64,000 nucleotides of DNA from JANSWY01 sp965267245 (GTDB lineage Bacteria > Bacteroidota > Bacteroidia > Cytophagales > Cyclobacteriaceae): assembly GCA_965267245.1 (NCBI GenBank), contig OZ253939.1, forward strand, positions 806,001 through 870,000, written 5' to 3'. Below are positions 47,207 through 55,428 of the stretch, piece by piece. The notes beneath the pieces are model-generated. The model had not been told where the DNA came from, did not search any database, and saw only the letters and a program-made list of their open reading frames with translations. Both the position numbers and the translations under genes were made by a program. Numbering within the stretch: the first letter of the stretch is position 1; the number at the start of each line of letters is the position of its first letter.

Positions 47207-50200
47207 GTGTAGTATCCATTTTAAAGGAATTTAAGCGTAATGTGGAATCATTTCCTGATAAAACACTCTATGCCTTCCTGGATATTCATGGGGAAATCTC
47301 TGAAGAATACACATATCTATCGTTTGATTTTAGAACTGATCAAATAGCAAGTCTCCTTCAAAATGACCACAAGCTTCTACCTGGAGAAAGGGTCCTCCTG
47401 TCCTATCCGCCCGGGTTAGAATTCATATGTGGATTTTTCGCTTGTTTAAAAATTGGTGTGATCCCTGTGCCTGTCCCGGGTCTTGAGTCAAATAGCTATG
47501 AGGGTTACTTTCAGCAAATACAGCAAATCGCCAATGATTGTGATGCGGTTGGGGTCTTAACTAATACTGATAGTTTCAATCGTATTCATTTGAAACTATC
47601 CTTGAATGATTCAAATGGACAAATACACCATAATTGGATTCCCACAGACCGTATTAACCATGAGTCCATGAATTTTAAGACTCATGATAACGAGATACTT
47701 TTTATTCAATACACTTCTGGCTCTACAAGTAAACCTAAAGGCGTAGTGGTAAGCCATCAAAACGTATTATGCAATTATCCCGGTGTTGTAAACCACGATC
47801 CCATTGGAGTTTCCTGGTTGCCACAATACCATGACATGGGGCTTATTGGTTATTACCTGTTTTTTGCCATATGTGGAGGAACAACATACGGATTTTCACC
47901 CAAACACTTCATTCAACGACCCACTCTGTGGTTTGAGGCCATTTCGAAATATAGAGGAACCGCTACCTCAGCACCCAATTTCGGGTTTCAGTATTGTTTG
48001 TCAAATGTTGATACTTCAGATGCTAAGTGGGATCTAAGTTCGTTAAAATTTGTAATGAATGCCGCAGAACCTGTAAAGATTGAAATCTGCGAAGCTTTCT
48101 TAGACCGGTATGCATCGTTTGGTTTAGATAGGAATGCATTCTTTTCTGCCTATGGCTTAGCTGAGAATACGTTGGCGGTTTCTTCCCAGGGAAGAAAGTA
48201 TATAAATGTTTCAAGAGATCGACTCCAACATGGAGTTGTTTCTTTAGATCGAGAAATAAATGATAGTACTGTACGCTTCATGAGTGCGGGAAAGGTAATA
48301 GACGGGGTTGAGGTAAAAATTGTAGATCCTGTAACCCTGGACCTGGTCTCTGAGCAACGAGTAGGTGAAATTTGGATTCAGGGTGGTAGTAAGTGTCTTG
48401 GATACTGGAATTATCCTGATTTAAATGCAAAGGTTTTTAAAGCAAAGCTAAGCGGTACCAAAGGCGAATGGTTGCGAACCGGAGATCTGGGTTTCTTTCA
48501 TGAGGGCGAACTATACATTAGTGGAAGATTGAAAGACCTGATAATTGTGAGAGGCAAGAACTATTACCCTCAGGACTTTGAGTCAATAATTGAGAAAGAT
48601 GATTTCGTTAGGAATGGACACGTTGCAGTGGTACAAAACACAGAAAATCCTCAAATATTGGCGATTGTAGGCCTTAGAAATAAGCATAAAATCCCAGAGA
48701 CAAATGAATTAAACCATCAGTTAGTAAACCACATTGGAATTGGAGTGGATACCTTCTACTTTGTCACAAGCAACTCCATATGGAAAACAAGTTCCGGTAA
48801 AATTATGAGGTTCAGGAATCTCGAAGCACTCTTCTCCGGTGAACTTGAAATCATCAAAAAGGTAGAAATGTCGGCTTCCGCTCCCAGTGAAATGAAAGGT
48901 CCATCTGCATTCCAATTGCTGTTAAATAAGTACGGACTTGATGGAACTGAAAACACCACATTCGGAGAGGTTGGAATGGATAGCATCAAAATGGTAAGCC
49001 TTTTCCATGACTTAAAAGGATATTTGGAATCTGCAGGATTGAACCGTATTAGCAGAAAGTTCGAACTCAAATACATACAAAAACTAAGTATCAATGAGTT
49101 GTCAGAACTTTTGCAGGACCTTCAACAACGTCATGATAGCAATCAGGTGATTCATATTTCTCGTCTAGAGAATGTCTTACAGAAGATCCAGGAGCAATTC
49201 ACAGCGCATGAGCATCACCTGATGAAACAGGATGCCGAACTTTCATTTCCAATGGATACTCCTAAAGTGATGAATAGAGGTTCATCCAAATTATTAAAGG
49301 TATTTCTTACCGGAGGCACAGGATTTTTGGGGCCTTTTCTGATGGACAGCTTACTGGAGCAGCATGATTGTGAATTATACGTGCTCGTAAGAGCTGACTG
49401 TGAGAAGGAAGGTTTTGATAGATTGAGAAATGCTTATACTGCAATTGCTTCTGACGAAAACAAAGTCCAACGATTCGAGAAGCAGGTAACTCCTATTATT
49501 GGTGATCTATCCACAAAGCAACTCGGTCTTACCAATGACTATTGGAATTTTCTAACCTCAAACATTGATGTAATATACCATAATGGTGCTGAGGTGAATT
49601 ATCTAAAAGATTACACAGCATTAAGAAATCCCAATGTTTTGGGGACTTCTGAAATCATCAAACTTGCCAATTTCGGTTTACCCAAGACTTTGAACTTTAT
49701 TTCTACAACCTTCATTTTTGGTTGGTCCGTTAAAGACATTTTATATGAGCCAGACATGAATGATGAAATGGAAAACCTGGATTTTGGGTACAGTCAGTCC
49801 AAATGGGTTTCTGAGAGACTTGTACAGAATGCTATTTCAGCTGGTCTAAAGGGAAGGATTTTTCGCCCTGCTTTAATATCTCCCACCATTAAAGGTCTGG
49901 GATTTAATTATGATATAGCTGTCAGGTTACTCACATTCATGATTCAGGAAGGATTGACAACAGATGCCAGCAATCAGGTAAGTTTTGTCCCTGCCGATAT
50001 TGTGGCCCATAATGTCGTGGCTATATCAAGTTTGAATGAAAGCATCGGACAAACATTTCATGTCACCAGAAGCGAATTTGTAGCCATGAAGGATATAACC
50101 GATATAATGGGACAATTCACCACTACGTCTTTTCGAAATTTTCCATTGAGTGATTTCGTTTCTGAGGTTGTCGCGTCTTGTACCAAAGAAGATATTCTGT

Positions 50201-50424
50201 TTCCATTATTGGATTTCCTGGTGAAGTCCGAAAATAAGATCAAGGCTATGGAATATAAGTTATACGACAACAGCAACTACCGACATTTCTGCTCAAAATC
50301 AAGTGTCGCTCTTTCAGATCCACCAATGGAGGACATAGTAAAGGGTATTCTGATATTCCTGAAAAAAGAAGGGATTATCAATTTAAACATGGAGTTCACA
50401 CCAATAACATCTACTCAGGAATGA
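47203..50424 (+). CDS. FAAL-carrier protein-thioester reductase megasynthase
   Basis: A 1073-residue protein with three domains. A fatty acyl-AMP ligase (about 1-555) shows YTSGSTSKPKG (170-180) and the FAAL-typical WLPQYHDMGLIG and SAPNFGFQYC. A carrier protein (about 565-640) has S594 in GMDSIKM for the phosphopantetheine arm. A thioester reductase (about 695-1060) has the NAD(P)-binding TGGTGFLG (703-710) and catalytic YSQSK (Y863, K867). It should load a fatty acid on its own carrier domain and release it reductively as an aldehyde, or an alcohol after a second reduction. The overall order mimics carboxylic acid reductases but with a FAAL front end. It overlaps the PPTase and P450 genes by 4 bp each. 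Confidence 0.92.
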   Translation: MSVVSILKEFKRNVESFPDKTLYAFLDIHGEISEEYTYLSFDFRTDQIASLLQNDHKLLPGERVLLSYPPGLEFICGFFACLKIGVIPVPVPGLESNSYEGYFQQIQQIANDCDAVGVLTNTDSFNRIHLKLSLNDSNGQIHHNWIPTDRINHESMNFKTHDNEILFIQYTSGSTSKPKGVVVSHQNVLCNYPGVVNHDPIGVSWLPQYHDMGLIGYYLFFAICGGTTYGFSPKHFIQRPTLWFEAISKYRGTATSAPNFGFQYCLSNVDTSDAKWDLSSLKFVMNAAEPVKIEICEAFLDRYASFGLDRNAFFSAYGLAENTLAVSSQGRKYINVSRDRLQHGVVSLDREINDSTVRFMSAGKVIDGVEVKIVDPVTLDLVSEQRVGEIWIQGGSKCLGYWNYPDLNAKVFKAKLSGTKGEWLRTGDLGFFHEGELYISGRLKDLIIVRGKNYYPQDFESIIEKDDFVRNGHVAVVQNTENPQILAIVGLRNKHKIPETNELNHQLVNHIGIGVDTFYFVTSNSIWKTSSGKIMRFRNLEALFSGELEIIKKVEMSASAPSEMKGPSAFQLLLNKYGLDGTENTTFGEVGMDSIKMVSLFHDLKGYLESAGLNRISRKFELKYIQKLSINELSELLQDLQQRHDSNQVIHISRLENVLQKIQEQFTAHEHHLMKQDAELSFPMDTPKVMNRGSSKLLKVFLTGGTGFLGPFLMDSLLEQHDCELYVLVRADCEKEGFDRLRNAYTAIASDENKVQRFEKQVTPIIGDLSTKQLGLTNDYWNFLTSNIDVIYHNGAEVNYLKDYTALRNPNVLGTSEIIKLANFGLPKTLNFISTTFIFGWSVKDILYEPDMNDEMENLDFGYSQSKWVSERLVQNAISAGLKGRIFRPALISPTIKGLGFNYDIAVRLLTFMIQEGLTTDASNQVSFVPADIVAHNVVAISSLNESIGQTFHVTRSEFVAMKDITDIMGQFTTTSFRNFPLSDFVSEVVASCTKEDILFPLLDFLVKSENKIKAMEYKLYDNSNYRHFCSKSSVALSDPPMEDIVKGILIFLKKEGIINLNMEFTPITSTQE

Positions 50425-51770
50425 TAACTAACGTCCCCCATATCTCAAGAAAAGAGGCACTGCTAAGCACCAGAGAGCTGATTCAAAATCCAATTGAGGT
50501 CTTTGAATCATTCCGCCGAAAGTCAGGAGAAACATTCTCATTTTATTTCGGAGGCGTCAAGAAGACAATTGTAACAACTGATCCAGGTTTCATTCAGTAC
50601 ATTCTTAAAGACCATCATGAAAACTACCACAAATCAGACATTCAGGTCAAACGGATGGCTGAATTTCAAGGTTTGGGATTACTCAATAGTCATGGTGATT
50701 ACTGGTTCAAACAAAGAAGACTATTGAGTTCAGGTTTTACACGGTCAAGCTTATCCAGGTTAATGCCAATACAGAATAAACTCATTGAGGAATTCGTAAC
50801 AAACTTTGACAAACAAGTAAAAAAAGAACCAATTGACATATATGAAACCATGGTCAGGTTTACCCTTTTGTCAGTTGGGAGTAATCTTTTCGGAACGCAA
50901 TTGAAGCATGCTGAACTAGAAAAACTTGGGAGCACAATATCGACAATTCAGGAATTCATTGTCAAGCAAATCTTCAGACCATACCTCATCTCCTGGTATC
51001 GTATTTCGGGTGAAAAGAAAAAACTTCAAATACTAAGACGGGAAGCAGACCAAATCATCATTGACTACATTAACACCAGACGCCTGAAAGAGAATGATAG
51101 TACAAATGACTTTCTGGATATTCTTCTTAACAAAACCAGTCTTGACTCAGAAGAATCAATGTCAGAAAAACAGCTTCAAATTGAAATGTTACAACTATTA
51201 GTGGCTGGAAACGAAACTTCTTCCAATGCCCTGACCTGGATGTTTTATGAATTGGCCAAAAATGCCACCTACAGAGAACTTATCAGTGCAGAAGTCCTGA
51301 CCATATTCGGAGATAAGGAGATTGATTTTCAGGGTTTATCCAAATTGACTTTCACCATGCAGGTCCTTAAAGAGACTCTGCGCTTGTATCCACCTTTTTG
51401 GATGATAGATCGGGTAGCACTAAATGAAGATGAGTTCAATGGAGTCAAAATTCCACAAGATACTATTGTGGTTCCTTATATTTATGGTGCTCAGAGAAGG
51501 GCCGATTTATGGCAATCTCCAGATAAGTTTGATCCCGACAGGTTCTTAAAAAGCAATGCTCAAAACATTCACCCATTTGCGTATATCCCATTTGGAGGTG
51601 GACCCAGGGTTTGTATAGGACAGAACATGGCATACATGCAAATCCTGTCATTATTGGTAACGATTGTCAGAAAATACGATTTCAATTTGGTGTCTGAAAA
51701 CGTGGGTATTCACCCAATGATGATATTGCGTCCTGATGGACCTATCAAAATAAAGTTTGAAAGACTATGA
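50421..51770 (+). CDS. Cytochrome P450
   Basis: A 449-residue P450 without a membrane anchor. The I-helix oxygen-activation motif AGNETSS, the K-helix ExxR in KETLR, and the heme loop FGGGPRVCIG with C398 as thiolate ligand are intact. It resembles fatty-acid or terpene hydroxylating P450s; the substrate is not readable. Its start overlaps the stop of the FAAL-ACP-reductase gene by 4 bp, so it likely oxidises that enzyme's product or substrate. No ferredoxin or reductase partner is encoded nearby. Confidence 0.94.
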   Translation: MITNVPHISRKEALLSTRELIQNPIEVFESFRRKSGETFSFYFGGVKKTIVTTDPGFIQYILKDHHENYHKSDIQVKRMAEFQGLGLLNSHGDYWFKQRRLLSSGFTRSSLSRLMPIQNKLIEEFVTNFDKQVKKEPIDIYETMVRFTLLSVGSNLFGTQLKHAELEKLGSTISTIQEFIVKQIFRPYLISWYRISGEKKKLQILRREADQIIIDYINTRRLKENDSTNDFLDILLNKTSLDSEESMSEKQLQIEMLQLLVAGNETSSNALTWMFYELAKNATYRELISAEVLTIFGDKEIDFQGLSKLTFTMQVLKETLRLYPPFWMIDRVALNEDEFNGVKIPQDTIVVPYIYGAQRRADLWQSPDKFDPDRFLKSNAQNIHPFAYIPFGGGPRVCIGQNMAYMQILSLLVTIVRKYDFNLVSENVGIHPMMILRPDGPIKIKFERL

Positions 51771-52832
51771 ATAGCTTGTTTGACAGACTCTCTGAGCTAT
51801 TTTTTCTATCTCATGATGATCTTCATAAACTGCAATCTTTCTTTTGGGGAGGTTTGCTATGAACAGCTCAACTTCAATTGGGACCTTCCCCATTCTTAAA
51901 TGTTGGTAAATGCGTTGTAGTTCGTCAATGGGTTGAGTTGCTAATTTTTCATATGAAATTGAGACCAATTGACCTTCTGGAATCAAGTGGCACTGTTCAT
52001 AATAACCTGTGATAAGTGATTCATAACCATCAATGATATTCTTCTCAACAGATTGTTGACTGATACTTTGCACACTGTATTGTTTGTGAATGACTCGCCA
52101 CAGATACAAATTGGAATAATAAACGTGGGAAGGTTTTCTCTCAATATAAATGAACCTGGCATTTGGGTACTTTTGCAATAGCCATTTGATTCGTGCAGTA
52201 TCACCAGGAGATTTCACGATTATTTGTTTTCCACGATTCAGTAAAGCTACCTTTCTAATCATATAGTCATAGTCTTGCAACCACATATTAACCTGATGAT
52301 CAGTTGGTTCTGATATCATTTGGTTAAATACTGCCCCGAAACTTTTAGGAAATATGTGGCCCCAGGTATAACTGTACAATGAGCATAAACTACATAGTGC
52401 GGTTTCCATTTCTCCAGGATAGTCCAGGTCCAGAGCATCTCTTTGAAGTGCGAATTGGGTATTGTGTAGGGATAGTAAGTATTGTAATGGCTTCTTAAGC
52501 CAAACTTCAGTTAAGTAGAAACAATCTGCCAGAATACTAGTGAATATAGAAATGGACGTATTTCGATTATCCTGACAAATTATATCCTGCAAATGTGAAG
52601 TACCGCTTCTCCAGTGGCCTATAATGAAAATGGGGTCATCTTCTAATTCATGTTTCAGGATCTTTCTTTCAAATAAAAGAAGTTCAAAGAGCCTGAATGG
52701 TTCAAATAGACAATACCGAATAAAGTAAACAAGGAATATATGGATATTCCGAAAGCTAACCCCCTTGTAATTGACGGTTTGTCTAAAAAGTACCAATAAT
52801 GGATAAAACGGTATGTACCGGAGCTTACTCAC
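51765..52832 (-). CDS. PAPS-dependent sulfotransferase family protein
   Basis: A 355-residue protein. The PAPS-binding loop IIGHWRSGTSHLQDII (5'-phosphosulfate motif) and a 3'-phosphate-type motif RFIYIERKPSHVYYSN are visible. Family members transfer sulfate to a hydroxyl or amine of lipids or carbohydrates. It is convergent with the P450 gene, and the two coding regions overlap by 6 bp. With the FAAL-reductase-P450 genes it could sulfate a hydroxylated lipid; that link is inferred from proximity only. No PAPS synthesis genes are in the window. Confidence 0.88.
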   Translation of the reverse strand: MSKLRYIPFYPLLVLFRQTVNYKGVSFRNIHIFLVYFIRYCLFEPFRLFELLLFERKILKHELEDDPIFIIGHWRSGTSHLQDIICQDNRNTSISIFTSILADCFYLTEVWLKKPLQYLLSLHNTQFALQRDALDLDYPGEMETALCSLCSLYSYTWGHIFPKSFGAVFNQMISEPTDHQVNMWLQDYDYMIRKVALLNRGKQIIVKSPGDTARIKWLLQKYPNARFIYIERKPSHVYYSNLYLWRVIHKQYSVQSISQQSVEKNIIDGYESLITGYYEQCHLIPEGQLVSISYEKLATQPIDELQRIYQHLRMGKVPIEVELFIANLPKRKIAVYEDHHEIEKIAQRVCQTSYS

Positions 52833-52862
52833 ACCCGCAATTTACATACGCTCTGATATCAA

Positions 52863-54836
52863 TTACTCATTCACAGTGATACTTTCTGTGTTTCTACTGA
52901 CCTCTTTAATTTTCTCAATCTGCTGTCTGGCTATGCTCAGAATTGAAGCCGATAGGGAAACCGTATCTGTAATGGAGTTGCTGATGTCTTTAAATGCCTC
53001 TGATGTTTCCTCAGAAGCTGACTCCCCTTTTTGAATGCTTTCATTCATTTGTTCAACCATTTTGGCTGACTCAATGGTATCTTTTTGCATTTGTTGTACT
53101 AATTCTGTGATCTCATTGGCTGAGTCACCTGAACTTTCAGCTAAACGACGTATTTCATTGGCCACCACTGCAAATCCTTTTCCCGCTTCTCCCGCTCTGG
53201 AGGCCTGAATGGCCGCATTGATCGCAAGCAAATTGGTTTGTTTGGTCACATCCGTGATTACTTTAACTACTTTCGATATTTCTCTCGACCGTTGCTCTAA
53301 CACCTTGAATGAGGCATTTGTTTCTGTAGCCAATGAGGTAATATTGGACATACTTTCACTCATATGATTCACCAAACTCAATCCATTATTGCTGGTTTCA
53401 TACCCACGGTTCGCTGAATTATTGATATCCTCAGCCTGAGACACTACATTATCACTAATACTTTCAGTTGCTTTTACCAGCGCCTGAATGTCACCAATCG
53501 CTTTTTTGAGACTATTCTGCATTTCTAACAATGCAATCCCGAGCACATCATTTTCATCCACCTGAATTTTGGCATCCAAATTTCCCTGACCAATGGTTTG
53601 AGCAAAATGGGTTTTCTTTTGGAGTGAATCGATCAACCTGTTAAGCGACCTGGAAATCTTACTGAGCTCATCCTTACCTTTAACCTTAAGTTTACTATCA
53701 GCATTCAACCGTCCTTCTGCAAGCTCTTCGAGTACTTTGGTAGACCTGGAAAGTGGTTGGGTAATTGTATAGGCAATATATAGAATAGATCCCGCCAGGA
53801 TAATAATACTGATAAACACTACCAAGATTGTTGTAGCAAATGTACTGTTGTAGGGAGCCATTATTTCTTCCACTGGGATAACAGTACAAACGGTCCAAAA
53901 CTGTCCGGTCCTACCAATAGAGATAGGTGCAGAGGTAACATAAACTTCCGCATCAAGGGTATTATCGTGTATTGTGTAGTCTAATGGCTCTCCCCTTTTT
54001 AGTTTTTCTCTTAGGGCTCCAGTATTCTCACCAAAAACTCCAAGAACCTCCAAAGGCTTGTTGAATTGATCAGGGTCCTTGTATGAAGTGATTACTCCTT
54101 CAGTGGATAACAATACCGCATAAGCATTTTCATATGATCCATAATGCACTGAAGCAATCTGCTCAAAATCTTTAACAGACATATCAGACCCAATAATTCC
54201 TGCGAATCTACCATCTACCTCCATCCTTGCTGTAGGCGAAATAGCCAATAATGAATCACTGTCAGAATTCCCGTAATCAGAGCTTTTAAATTTATAAGGT
54301 TCACTCAACATTTCATCCAGGTCTGGATCTGCTTTAATCGCTTCATAAATACCACTACCTTTAGTGCCATCTAATTCTGCAATTCTAATAGTTGATACTA
54401 CTTCTCCATTTTCATTAATCGTAGAATTGAATCTTTCCCTACCATAATCTTTGTCCCAATCTTCATCCAAAAACTCCCATTGCCAGCTCATCCAGGTGGC
54501 GTCATACTTCGGGTACTGCAATAGCACTTTGTCTAGCAATGATTTTCTTCTCAGGTTTCGTTCTTCCTCTGGCAAATAAGTCATGTCCTCAACCGCTTCC
54601 GCCATGATCCTGGCAACAGTTAGATCTTCATCAATTACAGCTTTTACAGCATTGGCTTTAGTCTGAGCCACAAGTTGAGCTGTATTCTTCCCTTCTTCCA
54701 GGGCTTTTTGCCGAACTGAGTCAATAATGAAAGCGTAAGTAACCAGGTATGTAAGTACAGTGAGCCCAAGAATGAGCAATAACATCTTCTGCCTTATAGA
54801 AAGGTTAGATAGCATAGCTTGTAGATTAATGTCCAA
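52863..54836 (-). CDS. Methyl-accepting chemotaxis protein (dCache sensor)
   Basis: A 657-residue receptor. A first membrane helix (about residues 18-36) is followed by a periplasmic double-Cache-like sensor (about 40-325), a second helix (about 340-360), a HAMP region (about 360-415) and a cytoplasmic signalling domain with the hairpin tip KQTNLLAINAAIQASRAGEAG and GFAVVANEIRRLA. It would signal through CheW/CheA; neither is encoded in the window. Met8 (54815) is an alternative start. It stands alone, 30 bp from the sulfotransferase start. Confidence 0.93.
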   Translation of the reverse strand: MDINLQAMLSNLSIRQKMLLLILGLTVLTYLVTYAFIIDSVRQKALEEGKNTAQLVAQTKANAVKAVIDEDLTVARIMAEAVEDMTYLPEEERNLRRKSLLDKVLLQYPKYDATWMSWQWEFLDEDWDKDYGRERFNSTINENGEVVSTIRIAELDGTKGSGIYEAIKADPDLDEMLSEPYKFKSSDYGNSDSDSLLAISPTARMEVDGRFAGIIGSDMSVKDFEQIASVHYGSYENAYAVLLSTEGVITSYKDPDQFNKPLEVLGVFGENTGALREKLKRGEPLDYTIHDNTLDAEVYVTSAPISIGRTGQFWTVCTVIPVEEIMAPYNSTFATTILVVFISIIILAGSILYIAYTITQPLSRSTKVLEELAEGRLNADSKLKVKGKDELSKISRSLNRLIDSLQKKTHFAQTIGQGNLDAKIQVDENDVLGIALLEMQNSLKKAIGDIQALVKATESISDNVVSQAEDINNSANRGYETSNNGLSLVNHMSESMSNITSLATETNASFKVLEQRSREISKVVKVITDVTKQTNLLAINAAIQASRAGEAGKGFAVVANEIRRLAESSGDSANEITELVQQMQKDTIESAKMVEQMNESIQKGESASEETSEAFKDISNSITDTVSLSASILSIARQQIEKIKEVSRNTESITVNE

Positions 54837-55089
54837 TCAAAATTAAGTAAAATAACTAAGTGGCCACTAGACAATTCCCATATAATGTAAAGTCCAGATT
54901 ATTTCCAATATACCGTTTGTTATAGAATACGAAGATATTACATCTTACCAAGTAGTTTTCCTACTATTTATCAATCAGATTTATGCGTTTTCGCAGTAGG
55001 CTGCTCTGAAGCTCAAAAAAAATTCTTGTTTTTATGCAACCATTACAAACGAGTGTAGTCTTCTTTTAGACAAAGGTGGAAGAAATACT

Positions 55090-55428
55090 ATGAAAGGTAC
55101 ACAACTTGGAGAATTTGAAGAATTGGTACTGCTTACAGTAGGTGTATTACATGATAATGCCTACGCAGTATCAATTTATGATGAGCTATGTGAAACAACA
55201 GGAAGGAAGGTTATTCTAAGCTCCGTTCACAAATCACTTATGAGATTGGAAGACAAAGGATACTTACAATCTGAATTGGGAAATGCTACTGCGTCAAGAG
55301 GCGGCAGAGCGAAGCGGCTCTATACTTTAACCAAATTTGGAATCCGGGTACTCGATGAAACGAGAACACTAAGAAATTCATTTTGGGGTAGAATTCCTGA
55401 GGAGATAATTAAAGGGCAACTGTCATGA
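55090..55428 (+). CDS. PadR-family transcriptional regulator
   Basis: A 112-residue winged-helix protein (LGEFEELVLLTVGVLHDNAY, VHKSLMRLEDKGYLQSELG, RAKRLYTLTKFGIRVLDE). It overlaps the next gene, an FtsX-like permease, by 4 bp; this two-gene unit is recurrent in Cytophagales. It probably autoregulates the pair. An imperfectly placed AGTAG-TTTTC-CTACT inverted repeat at 54951-54965 could be an operator, though this is speculative. Confidence 0.95.
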   Translation: MKGTQLGEFEELVLLTVGVLHDNAYAVSIYDELCETTGRKVILSSVHKSLMRLEDKGYLQSELGNATASRGGRAKRLYTLTKFGIRVLDETRTLRNSFWGRIPEEIIKGQLS

